A program made the translations under genes and the position numbers. DNA of 64,000 nt from assembly GCA_916048095.2 (NCBI GenBank), contig OU696587.1, positions 3,186,579 through 3,250,578 of the forward strand, in the 5' to 3' direction. Shown piece after piece: positions 29,387 through 46,820 of the stretch; position 1 is the stretch's first letter, and the number at the start of each line of letters is the position of its first letter. The notes under the pieces are model-generated. The model worked only from the letters and a program-made list of their open reading frames with translations. It did no database searches and had not been told where the DNA came from. This DNA is from Sacculina carcini. Lineage: Eukaryota; Arthropoda; Thecostraca; Sacculinidae.

Positions 29387-31640
29387 AACGCCACCTAGAT
29401 ACAAGGCCTTTCCATCCCCTCCCCATGGGGAGTGTTACGTCAGCCCGTCCGTCCTAACGCCACCTGAGTATCACAGCTTGATATGACTCAGCTACAAACC
29501 GATGCTAATGACTCAGCTACACACCGTTGAAACGCTGACGTTGCATCGCTGACCACGTGATCAGTTCGTTGTCAGTGTGGTGTTGTCAGTTCGTTGTTAG
29601 CGCGTGTTTGTGGTGTTGTATGTATTTGTGGCGTTGCGCGTTTTGCGATTTTACGTGTTTTCGCTGTGATAATAGTGTTTGTGGCGTTCTGCGCATTATA
29701 TTTTCAGTGCAGCGTAGTTGGTTCGACGTGTTTCTGTTAGTATTGCGTTCACAATTGCAGTGGCATTGAGCGTTTGCATTCGCTGTTGTTTCTATCATAC
29801 TTTAAGCAGTGTTGCAGTGATTCCCGCAAGTTTACTTCAAGTATTATTAGATTGGTGTATTCCGGAGAATTTAACCTTTCGGAGTAAAAGGTAAGTCAAT
29901 AAATGCTCACTCATTTATCTCTTCCGTTGAACCTGATTTTGCTGAATTAATCAAGATATGTTTCAATCTTTTTGAAATATTTAATCATTTTATGCGCTGC
30001 ATTTCATATCTTAATAATGACATTCTCTATTACATCTTACGATTCTTACTCCCATTGTTTGAAAAAGCTGGTATTGCGTTGTGATTGTTTAGTACAGGGG
30101 TTCTTAGCCGGGAGTATCCATACCCCTTGGTGGAATGGGAATCAAAGGTCGGAGGTATGGGATTAAATTTCTGGATACTGCTATAAATTTACAATAGCTA
30201 TAATGATATTAAAAGTAAAAAAAATAATAAAAAATATCAAATAATGATAAAATAACAAATTTATCATTGGGTATTTTCTAGTAATCCGTATCTAAATTAC
30301 AGTAAATTCAAACGATTGAAATATTTTTGGATCTGGAAGACAAGCTGGCAAATAATGATAGGATTGGTGATAATTATTTGAACAGTAAGTCGCGGATATT
30401 GAACCATATTTGACAATCCATTGGGAGTATGGAACCATCAAAAGGTTGAGAACCCCTGGTTTACTGTAGCAGTATTTTGTTATTATGTTTTTCAGGAAAC
30501 ATGCCAGATAAGTGATGTGTGTCCGGGTGCAAAGACAAGTACCGGAAGACGAGGTTCTCCGAAAGAAATGGATGACAGCTATCAAACAAGACATACCAAT
30601 ATCCAATAATATTTATGTAAATGTTGATGCGTGCAAATTGTGCATTAATGTGTGATATGGTGTTAATGTTTCAATTCAATTTTCAATTCAATAATGTGTG
30701 GTATTTGTGGTAATTTGTGATATGGTGTTAATGTGTGATATGGTGATAATTTGTGATATGGTGTTAATGTGTGATATGGTGTATATATGCGCGTGTCATT
30801 ATCGTTGATATAGAATGAATATTGCCCATGGATTTGCTTTAAGCTCGATTATTCAATATTATCATGTGGAAGCGTGTCAATTCATTGATTTCTTGGCACC
30901 GCTGAGAAATCTTATGAATCCAGTGGTTAGAACAAATTTAATGTCAGGAAGTCGATATAAGCGAAAATGAAAGCGTTCGGATTGATAAAAACACGAATTT
31001 GTCCTTCTATCCGACCTTCAGCTCCCCACTTAGCGACACTTACAATTGACAAATCGCCACTTACAAACACACTTACAATATCTATCAGCGGATAATTAGC
31101 GCCTGCTTCGGACCGCTGTTCTATGTGATATTTGATCATCATTAGCATCACATTAATTGTTGTACGGTTGTCAATACTTGAATTTATGTTCGGTTATTGG
31201 CTTTGTATTTCGCAATGTTGTATTCGTGAAGTGTGTAAACACGTTTTTGTCGACATGTTGATGAGCTGCAGCATGTTGTGAATGATGAATTAAATAGCGT
31301 GCCCGTATCTGAATTCACTGTGGCAAGTAATTAATGAAACATGTCATATTGGCTTCTATATTTGATCGTTTTCTTGTTGTTAATTCTCACGCTTGGTACA
31401 ATATATGATCGTAAACCGCCTAAATTGTGTTTGTATTAGGTCGTAAAAAGAATTGTTAAGCATTATACAGCTTCTAAATGCAAAGATTCATCTAAAACTG
31501 GGAGTATTTGTGAAAATAATGCACCGGCGTACGCATAATATCAACTAACAGTGCACCGCAGCACATACAAGCTTCACCGACGTAGGCCGAACGCTGTGAC
31601 GTCACAAATTCGTGAAACGGCATTGTATCTAGGTAGCGTT
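29387..31640 (+). mobile_element. Family X transposon, member III, with hAT MITE insert
   Basis: The left end AACGCCACCTAGATACAAGG (29387) and the right end (31597-31640, containing TGTATCTAGGTAGCGTT) match the family inverted repeat. The interior differs from members I and II, so only the ends are shared. No transposase recognised. A partial further unit follows (GCCTGTAGTCTAGGTGACATT, 31641-31661). Confidence 0.6.
30095..30458. mobile_element. hAT-type MITE, copy 1
   Basis: Ends read CAGGGGTTCTTAGCC and, inverted, CAGGGGTTCTCAACC, the classic hAT terminal motif. The 8-bp flanks GTTTAGTA and GTTTACTG match at six of eight positions. It is related to 35276-35548. No coding capacity. Confidence 0.8.
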
Positions 31641-31919
31641 GCCTGTAGTCTAGGTGACATTGACTCGGCTGACGCAACAACAGCCAGTCAATGATCATCA
31701 CCACACACAATTGTTAAATATTTATTTATTCCTTAACATATAAATATATATATATATATATATACAAGTATACAATATGCTTAGATAAATAAAATTTCTC
31801 TTAGATTAATAGTGGGCACAATTATGCACACATTGATACTCGGATAATTCACTACTGTTTTTGTGCTGGCTCTTAATTAATACTGTATTACACATGCAGA
31901 CATAGCAAGCCTGTTGATG

Positions 31920-31922
<3 letters not shown>
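31641..31922. other. Unassigned AT-rich stretch
   Basis: A short TA run at 31746-31764. No gene seen. Confidence 0.5.
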
Positions 31923-31988
<66 letters not shown>

Positions 31989-32001
31989 ATGTGTGTGTGT
32001 T

Positions 32002-32040
<39 letters not shown>

Positions 32041-32071
32041 ATGTGTGTGTGTTTATGTGTGTGTGTGTGTA
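31923..32071. repeat. (TG)n microsatellite with duplicated interruption
   Basis: TG runs broken twice by the same interruption (GCATGTGTGTGTGTTTATG), suggesting internal duplication of the array. Confidence 0.9.
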
Positions 32072-33380
32072 TGCTAGCATTACCTTCATTATCAATTATT
32101 AACTGGAATCTCACATTTATTTTGTTCTAATTGTATCCAATTATTTGTTTTACGTTTGTGTATATGGATAAATGCGTGTGTGTATGTGTGTGTGTGTGTG
32201 TGTGTGACCATTAATTTGTTTTCTTCTAACACATTGAAACCTTAGATGAGTGGTTACACGCCGCGGTATCATTAAACCTTGATTGCGACATCTGACCCTG
32301 ATAACTGTGAGTGTTGAGTATTGATTGCTGACTGCGTGATGAAGAAAAACATTGCATGCAACAAATTGGTTGCAAACAGCTCGCTGTAACGGCCAATTGT
32401 AATTGTGCAGATTCATTTGATATCAGTTTCTCCTGGAATCGCTCGTGTCTACTTGCACGTGCAAACATGAACCCATCAAGCACACAAATGTACTCTCAAA
32501 GACATACGCAGTTTCTGGCCTGATTAATGATAATTGATAATTATTAATCAATAATTATCAATAATTATTGTCGTATAAGTATCGTGATATAGTGTTGTTC
32601 GGCCAATAAGCAGAACTACAGCAGCGCATCCATTGTGTTTCGTGAAAGGCAAGTAGTAATAACCTAGCATGACAAAGTACAAGGTCGATGTGTTGAATGA
32701 AATTACGCCGGTGAGTATTGCGCAGTCGTCACCGCAGGAATATTGAATGAGCATTAGCTTATAAGCTGCACGCTATGATATGAGCTAAATGGAAATTACT
32801 GTGATATTTTCCCTGCTGGTGTTCTACGAAGAAATATACACCAAATAAAATTGCATGAAAGGAAATGGCAAAATTAGATTGATATGCAAAAAATTGTGCA
32901 ATATTCATTTCTCAGTAGTCACCCATCACTTGCCATCTATCAACGTGTTTTAAAAATTAGTTTTCAAACTTGTTATCATGTTGTTTGCATTGTCTAGAGT
33001 CGTACCTAAACCTTTTTTCTCACTGATTCACCACTTCTTATTGAGCCATCTCTTCATTTTCCACACAACAGCGCTGATAAATTCAATAAATTCAGTTGTC
33101 ACATCAAAGTAAATGTCAAGAGGTCATTAGAAACAAGAATAAACGAATATGAATTAATAAAAACGCACATTTGTCCTGTCCTGGTCACACCCGTGTGTTC
33201 ATAAGCTTCGGCTTTTTCCCGTGTCACTTGCTGCCTTTAACCTTTAACCTATAACTTGAGCTTCTATATATAAGCTGGCGTGTTTACGCAACAGTGGACT
33301 TCTTTATAATTCGTGTAGAGGAGATAGTAAAGAAGACAGCTACGGTAATCCAAGGGGGGTGCCAACTGTGCTGAATTATC
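32072..33380. other. Non-coding, no feature recognised
   Basis: Contains a short TG run (32186-32206) and a strong AT palindrome near 32530-32570 (TTGATAATTATTAATCAAT and its complement). No frame with a recognisable domain. Confidence 0.5.
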
Positions 33381-33429
33381 GCTCTTGCCCTTGGATATGG
33401 CAGTACAGGGAGGAAGAAGCAGAGGGTCG

Positions 33430-34048
33430 GCTTTTAGTCGCCTCTTACACGACACGCAGCGGGTAATTCTCAATTTTTATGCGAGATTTCTGAGCAAAAA
33501 ACGAAAATACGACCACATATCTTCAGCCTACCGCCAACTCTGCCTTCCAACGGTCGATGACCTCATAACAAACAGCAGAAAAAGACTCATTCGAACAATA
33601 ATGACCACGAAAAAACCGTCCGCCCTTTACGGTACGTTTGAACAAGCCAATCAGCACGACATAAATCTGCGCCGAACTAGACGACTGGCATTGCCGAGAA
33701 TGCGAACTGATGCAGCACGAAAACGACTCAACTACGATGCGGCCAAGTTGATGTTATCACATATATCTGAATGAAAGTATGTTCGCATGTGTGTGTGTGT
33801 GTGTGTTTAGTTCAATGTTTAGTTCAATGTTTAGTTCAATATTTAATTATATGTTTAATTCTATGTTTACCTGTATATATGCATGTCGTTGTGTGAAAAA
33901 GTATATATGTATCCATGAGTGAATGAGAGTGTGCGTGAAGTGTGGATGAAATTGCAATGAAAAGCGCAATACGGGCGATTGCATTAAACGCAATTATTTT
34001 TTTTTTAATGCGGCAGTATTCTGATCCCCTGCCGCAGTGGAAAAACAC
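33430..34048 (+). pseudogene. LINE RT C-terminus and 3' UTR fragment
   Basis: The frame closing at 33774 contains SSAYRQLCLPTVDDLI and HDINLRRTRRLALPRMRTD, resembling the last 100 residues of CR1/Jockey-type RTs (the conserved pattern near the C-terminus of an N-L-R string followed by basic residues and a Tyr/Phe-rich end). Downstream lie short AGTTCAATGTTT direct repeats (33808-33840) and a hairpin (GCGGCAG near 34012, CTGCCGC near 34031) that fits a LINE 3' end. The catalytic part is missing. The call rests on C-terminal similarity only. Confidence 0.45.
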
Positions 34049-35275
34049 TGAACTGGTTTGTGCTTGTGAATAAGTGGATCACTCACTCATAGCCCACATG
34101 ACCTTGTTGAAACTGTAGCTTTGTGCAATATTTTCGTTGATTGTTCGTGCTGATCCTTGAAACGGATTGTCTTGAACCTGTCACAAACAACAAACATAGA
34201 AGATTAATAAGATTCTTGTATAGTTGAGTTATGTACGCCTGGTTTTAATCTGGCGCTATTAGACATACACGAGAGATAATTATTGGAGGTGCGCGTGCAC
34301 TTGTTTCAGACAAGCTGTTGATTGAAATTATTTTGCATTTATTGTGAAACGCGAGTGATTCTCATGCATCAGGCTTGTCAAGGATGCATTTTGTGTCAAT
34401 GTGTCCCTGCGGGGAATGTTTGCTTTTGAGATATCACAATATAGGAGGACACTCATTTAAAGCAGTAGTATTATCAGAGTCGTAGCGACCCCTTCCCCGA
34501 GCCCTGGCCTGGGACCTCGAGTGTTGAGGAGCCTCACACATGATATTCAAATTTATCATAAAATAGCGCGTGAAAGTCCACAGTTTAATGGAGACCGAGA
34601 GGCTGCTCTCAACTGCATTTTGCTAAAATCGGACCTGCATTATAATGGTGCTTTAATTATAATGTGGCTCCAAATATTGTCTTCAGGGAGGGTCATAAAA
34701 CCTGGCATCAGCTGTGATTGTGGTCTCGTGTGTGTATGAATGTCAGCCAAGCAATTTCTCCGTTCTCAAATGAGACCAGAACTGATGATGCTTCTCCAGC
34801 ACACACACTCTCTCTCACATACACACACTCTCTCTCTCTCACACACATACACACATACACACATAAATACGCACCGGACTGGTGGGCAGTTCACGGTTGG
34901 GCTATTCGACCACCTGTCTTAAAGGACGTTCGCCAGGGGGCGGTAGTGTGCGCTGATCGGTCAGGTCGGGAGGGGGCCACACTCCCTCCTGACATCAAGC
35001 GTGCACGTGCAACAGTGTGCGTGCATGTGTGTGGTGATCACATGCATCATGCATCAACGTACACACACATACATACACACATACACACATAAACACACGT
35101 GGTTAAAACACACGTTGAGCGCTCTGAACATTCAGTTACTCAAACACAAACGAACACACATACCCGTCAGGCATGTTTTAATAATGTTATTTTATCGTGT
35201 TATTTGTGTGCTGTTAGCAAGTCGTAATCAATAGGCACTTGCAATTTGACTTGTGGATTTGATTGTAGTTTAGAT
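34049..35275. other. Non-coding with CA/CT-rich low complexity
   Basis: Low-complexity CACA/TCTC at 34797-34870 and CATACA repeats at 35050-35100. No gene or element end recognised. Confidence 0.5.
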
Positions 35276-35548
35276 AAGGGGTTCTTAACCGGGGGAATCC
35301 GTACCCCAAGGGAATAATGACCGGGGGTATGGGAATATATTTCTGGCTACTGGTATAAATTATCAACGGTTTATGAAAAATAAAATTATCAATTATTATG
35401 TTATTGTCTAGTAATGCGTATCTAGTACAGTGAATTCAAGAGATTGAAATACTCGTGGATCTGGAAGACATACTGACAAATGATAGGATTGGTGATAATT
35501 ATTTAAACACTATGGGGTATGGCACCATCAAAAGGGTGAGAACCCCTG
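35276..35548. mobile_element. hAT-type MITE, copy 2
   Basis: Related to 30095-30458 over its length (shared GATCTGGAAGACA, ATGATAGGATTGGTGATAAT and the terminal GAGAACCCCTG). The left terminus is AAGGGGTTCTTAACC. The 8-bp flanks GTTTAGAT and ATTTAGAA match at six of eight positions. Confidence 0.75.
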
Positions 35549-36303
35549 ATTTAGAACGTCAAGTAGACATTGACGTGTTGCGACAAATAGACGTCAAATT
35601 GATGCTTGGCAAATGTGAAAGGTTTTGCAATTGTTGCAAACCTTAATTCTATACTTATTGCGCAAAGCTGACATTCTGTAAAAGGCGAGCTCAGTATAAA
35701 ACAATGCCAAATTTTACAGGGTGACTTCAACACTGACGTATGTCAAGGCCTGTGTATGTCAACGACCGTACTAAATTAGTCACTGGGATGTAGAGAATTT
35801 AAGTCACGCAAGCGCTTGAGTCACTATGTGTCAGTGCATTCACATACACACACATATACATACATACAAATACATACATACACACGCACGCACACAATGT
35901 CAATCATTTAACGACTTGCATTGAAAAAGTGGATTAATTGTGGATTTTGCTGCACCAGTTTGGTGGATGAATTTGAGGACGAAGACGAATAGAGAAGATT
36001 AGACGAATAGAAAGGTTTTTAGAGCTGCCAGAAAATATCTAAACTACAAGGAGAAATGGAAAAATATCAGTTGCCAACACAAGAAGATTGAAGAAACATT
36101 AGAGATAGAATTATAGGAGCTAATTCAGTGCCTCAATATCATAAACAATATATGCCAAAATTCACTAGCACAGAATAAAAAAACATACACAAATACTCAT
36201 TTTTCGTAGACTTTTCTAAGGCACTTCCGCATGAAATCACGTCTTAAATATTTCCAAAATCAGTGAGAGCGACTTCAAAAATAGTGATGACGACTGCAAG
36301 AAG

Positions 36304-36336
<33 letters not shown>

Positions 36337-36340
36337 CTAG
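35549..36340. other. Non-coding, no feature recognised
   Basis: Low-complexity ACATACA near 35840-35895 and a CA/TA run at 36304-36338 leading into the complex array. No coding frame of note. Confidence 0.5.
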
Positions 36341-36499
36341 CATTAAAACCCGCCCGTTGTGCGGAAGAATTCATAAAAATATTGCAAATTAAAAATAAAT
36401 AAGGCAAACTCATGAAAACCTTAATCAATTAAAAAGTCTAAATTTCATTATTTTTAATTTACATTTTGACAAAATATTTTCACTCAGCCCGCCTCATAT

Positions 36500-39400
36500 T
36501 TAAACCCGGCCGACGTGCGGAATAATTCAGAACTCGAACACCATCCGTTCTGGTTCTTGAAGTCAAATCCATTAGTTTTGTATATGAATTCATTCTACAC
36601 GGTGAAATTGAACGTTTTATTGCTGCCCGCGGGACATTTTTATTTCATAAAAATGAGCCATCGCTTCGTTTGCGTTTGAAGCTTCTGATTATTGAACCAG
36701 CGAACCATGAACCAGCGCAATTATGTCACCTCATATTCAAGCATACATACACAGACAGACAGATAATTTCTTCTTTATGTATATATATATAGCATTAAAA
36801 CCGCATTAAAACCCGCCCGTTGTGCGGAACAATTCATAAAAATATTGCAAATTAAAAATAAATAAGGCAAACTCATGAAGACCTTAATCAATTAAAAAGT
36901 CTAAATTTCATTATTTTTGATTTTATTTTGACAAAATATTTTCACTCAACCCGCCTCATATTTAAACCCGCCCGACGTGAGGAAAAATTCAGAACTCGAA
37001 CACCATCCGTTCTGCATCTTGAAGTCAAATCCATTGGTTTTGTGTATGGATTAATTCTACAGGGTAAATTGAACGTTCTATTGTCTATAGTTGCTGCCCG
37101 CGGAACATTTTTATTTAAAAAAAAACCTTTTTTTAAATGAACCATTTGAAAAAATGATCTAAAAACACTTTTTTAAACCCACCCGTCGTGCGGAACAATT
37201 CATACAATAAAATTCATATCAAATCCATAAAATATAATGAATACAAATTGAAAAGCAAAAAATGTAACCTATAAATATCTTAACCAATAGAAAAGTCTAA
37301 ATGTGAATATTTTTGTTCTTATTTTGACAAATATTATCCCTCAACCCGCCTGATATATGAATCTGCCCGTCGTGTGGTATAATTCAGAACACAAACACGA
37401 AACAAACAATGAAAGATGATGAAATCTTTTCATCAGACTGTTTCCAAACTATATTTATTACTTAACATCATTCCCCAATATCATTTGCTTAAGTACTATT
37501 TCACTTTTACCGCTATAATATTTATTGTTAAAATTTATATATTTTCCGCTATCATTAAAACCCAATATAACCTGAGTCAAACCTACCCAACCCAACCCAA
37601 CCATTCAATCTTGACCGCTCTCAGCCTAGTCTGAGGTGATTTAACTTATTAGTTTGTGATCACAAAATATACTGATGCGATCATAATTTGTAATCAGAAG
37701 ACTGAGATTATCTACCCCAAGGGTCCCAAACACGCGGCCCACCAATACTTTTCTCTCAACCCGCCAATATAGTATCGGGACCAAACTGTAAGGTAGCTAA
37801 ATTCACATTTGTTGCATAATGCGATATAATTTTACACCATTATCATATTATCTCATAATTCCCGGTTAATGCTTCCACTAATGCATCATATTCATACAGT
37901 TGTTATTTTTTGGATTACATCGATAATGCAGCCCTTGATATTACAGCCGATATTATATTATGCAATCTATATTCTGCTACGTATTATTCCTAATACATAT
38001 ATCATCAGATCGCAAAATATATTTAAAGGTTCACATCATTCTCCAAAATCATTTGCTTAAGAGCTTTTCTACTTTTATCGCTAGAATATTTACTGCTAGC
38101 AAAATATCATATACCTCGCTATCATTTAAACCCACTCTTTATAGATACATTTAATTCGCCCGTCGTGCGGAACAGTTCATAAAATATAATTAATATTCAA
38201 TTCATAAAAAAATTAGTGCAAATTGAAAAAGGAAAACAAACCCACAGGAAAGTTATAGCTAATCTAAAAGTCTAAATGTGAAATTTATGTTTCAATTTAG
38301 AAAACATGTTTTTCCACAACACTATCAAAACAATGCAACCTTCTGTCATCTCTATAATTCCAGGTTAATGCTTCCGCTAAAACAGCATAAGTTGGCATTA
38401 CATGATATTGCAACCCATATCCTTATGCAACTTATGCTTATGCAACTTGAAATTAAACCAATTAAATTACACAGTTAAATTCAGTAGTTTACTTTGTTCC
38501 CAATAGCATTTTACCCGCCCGTCGTGCGGAACGTTATTGAGGACAATAAAGCCTTTATATTCAGTAGAGTGTAGCATTAATTAAACTGTACGCAATAAAA
38601 CCACACCATCCATGCTTGGAGATAATATGATGCATTCTTAATTGTGATTGGGCTTCAGTGGAATTTAATCGGTGTATATTCCTGTGTAATCGCAAGTGCG
38701 CATAATAGCTGTCAAATTGGCAATATGTCCTTTTGACTTTACACCGCCGTAACTTCCTTCAGATACCCTTTGGAAAATTACAAATTATACCGTATTGTAG
38801 AAGAAAAGATTTCTAGAACGATGGTATAATTTATTTTTATGTGTAACAAATAGTTACTGAGAAATAGTAGAAAAATGAATTAATTTTATTCGCCCGGTGT
38901 TCAAGTGTAATTTTGGATGTATTTGAGAATTTTGCCAATTTTACACGTTTTTTGTATCATTTGTGGGTATAAATTATAGCTTATCTTGTAGAACACAAAA
39001 TTCTCTACACAGTAGTATATTCCTGTGTAATCGCAAGTGCGCATAATAGCTGTCAAATTGGCAATATGTCCTTTTGACTTTACACCGCCGTCACTTCCTT
39101 CAGATACACTTTGGAAAATTAAGAATTATACCGCATTTTAAAAAATACAATTTCCAGCACGATGATATAATTTATTTTAATGTGTGACAAATAGTTCCTG
39201 AGAAATAGGTAGAAAAATGAATTAATTTAGGCGCCCGGTGATCAAGTGTAATTTTGGATGTATTTGACAATTTTGCCAATTTTACACATTTTTTGTATCA
39301 TTTGTGGGTATAAATTATAACTTTTCTTGTAGAACACAAAATTATCTACACAATAGTATAATTTTTATAGCTGTACCATTGCTGGTTTATGAGGAATAGA

Positions 39401-40075
39401 TAGGGGAATATTTACCAAAACATTCACGGTTTCCAGTGCTAATTTTGCATTTTTGACTTTGTCATTTTGACTTCACACCGCCGTAACTTTTTTTCAATAC
39501 ACTTTGGAAAATTAAAAATTATACCGTGTTGTAGCAAACAAAATTCCCAGCATGATGGTATTATTTATTTAGTTGTGTGATAATTAGTTTTTGATACATA
39601 GAGAAAAAAGTATATAAAATCGGACGCGTGGAGTATAAATATAATTTTGAATATAGATTGAAATTTTGTCATGTTTACATCTTTTATGTTCTATTTTTGG
39701 ATATGAATTATAACCTATCTTGTAGAACAGAAAATTCTCTACACAGTGGTATAATCTGTTTGGCTGTACCATTTCTGGTTTATGAGGAGTAGATGGCAGA
39801 GCATTGACCACAATTTTCGCATTTTTCAGGGTTCATTTTGTCTTTTCACCGCTATAACTTTTTTTGATTTCATTTTTGAAATTTAAAATTTAATCTAAAG
39901 TGTAGACAAGAAAATTTCCAACGTGATGGTATAAATTGTTAGCGGGTAGGCTGAGTGGTGGCCGAATAATAGCTGATAGAAAATGGACCAAGGAGGGTCG
40001 AACACACACACAGACACACACACACACACACACAGACAGACACACAGAGGATCTCTTTTATATATATAGATAGAC
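36500..40075. repeat. First copy of a duplicated 4-kb block
   Basis: Matches 42030-46300 in the same orientation. Corresponding points are 36928/42459, 37416/43030, 37869/43503 and 39584/45819; the offset grows from about 5.53 to 6.24 kb through indels. Confidence 0.85.
38681..39361. repeat. 341-bp tandem units, first block
   Basis: CCTGTGTAATCGCAAGTGCG starts at 38681 and again at 39022, followed each time by TTTACACCGCCGTMACTTCC. A diverged third unit follows. Confidence 0.85.
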
Positions 40076-42029
40076 TAGCATTAAAACCCGCCCGTTGTGC
40101 GGAACAACAAGTTGTCTGAATAGAAGCGATCAGAAATTGGCTAGATACATGGAATCGACCAAAAATAAAATTGCTAAATGTGAAATAGCAATCCAGTTTA
40201 ATCTCGTTTGCAAGCGCGAAAATTTACTGCCTGGCTACACCAACATCATATATATATATATACTAGCATTAAAACCCGCCCGTTGTGCGGAGGAATTCAT
40301 AAAATGGAATTAATATTAATAATAATTCATATTCATAAAAATATTCCAAATTAAAAAAGAAAATGAAAACTCATCAGTGTCTTACTCAATAGAAAAGTCC
40401 AAGTGTTAATATTTTTATTTTTATTTTGACATAATATTTTCCCTCAGACCGCCTCATATATAAACCAACCCATTGTGCGGAATAATTCAGAACACAAACA
40501 CGTAACAAACAATGAAAATCCTAGCATGTAAACCCGCCCGTCGTGCGAAACCGTTCATACTATTAAATTTGTATTCAATTCATGAGAGAGAAGGAATATG
40601 AATTAAAAAAGAGTTGAGTAAACCCATACAAAAGTCTAAATTTCTATATTTTCATATTTATTTTCACAAAATAGTTTGCCTAAACCGCCTCATATTTATA
40701 CATGCCCGTCGTGCTGAATAATTCAGAACTCAGACACGAAACAATGAAAAATGACTACACTTTTTCATCATAATGTTTCCAAAATATTTTAATAACTTGA
40801 TATCACCGTCTAGCATTGAAACCCGCCAGTTGTGCGGAGCAATTCATAAGATGAAATTCATATTCAATTCATAAACATATTGCAAATTTAAAAAGAAAAC
40901 AGATATACTCATTAAAATCTTACTCAATTGAAAAGTCTAAATTCAATTATATTTTTTGACAACATATTTTCCTTCAGCCCGTCTCATATTTAAACCCGCC
41001 CGTCGTGCTGAACAATTTATAAAATAAAATGCATATTCAATCCATAAAATAAAATGCATATTCAATCCATAAAATAAACTGAATACAAATTAAAAAGCAA
41101 AACATTTAACATTTTCCCTCGAACAGCCTCATATTTAAACCCGCCCGTCGTGCGGAACAATTAAGCCCCAACACCAATGGTTCTTTATATATAAACCAAC
41201 TAATGACAACTAACTAACTAATATTCAAATGGTTCTTTATTATATAATAATGGTTTTTTATTTAATGGTTCTATATGGTACAATAATTCAGTAGTTTACT
41301 TTGTTCCCAGTAGCATTTTATCCGCCCGTCGTGCGGAACAATTAAGCCCCTGATCTATACCATTGAACCCGCGCAATTATGTCACCTCATATTCAAGCAT
41401 ACATACACAGACAGACAGATAATTTCTTCTTTATGTATATATATACCATTGAACCTGCGCAATTATGTCACCTCATATTCAAGCATACATACACAGACAG
41501 ACAGATAATTTCTTCTTTATGTATATATATGACATTAATACCCGCCCGTTGTGCGGAGCAATTCATACAATCAAGCAAATCATGAACCATTTGAAAAAAT
41601 GAACTAAAAACACTTTTTTTAAACCCACCCGTCGTGCGGAACAATTCATACAATAAAATTCATATCAAATCCATAAAATATAATGAATACAAATTGAAAA
41701 GCAAAAAATGTAAGCTATAAATATCTTGACCAATAGAAAAGTCTAAATGCCCGCGGGACATTTTTATTTCATAAAAATGAGCCATTGCTTCGTTTGCGTT
41801 TGAAGCCCCTGGTCATTGAACCAGCGAACTATGAACCCGCGCAATTATGTCACCTCATATTCAAGCATACACACACAGACAGACAGATAATTTCTTCTTT
41901 ATGTATATATATATACCATTGGACCTGCGCAATTATGTCACCTCATATTCAAGCATACATACACAGACAGACAGATAATTTCTTCTTTATGTATATATAT
42001 AGCAAAATATTTTCACTCAGCCCGCCTCA

Positions 42030-46820
<4,791 letters not shown>

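Noticed and set aside
31914..32102. Long Val/Cys or His/Thr frames over the TG array
   Set aside because: These are translations of a dinucleotide repeat, open in several frames on both strands, with no other coding signal.
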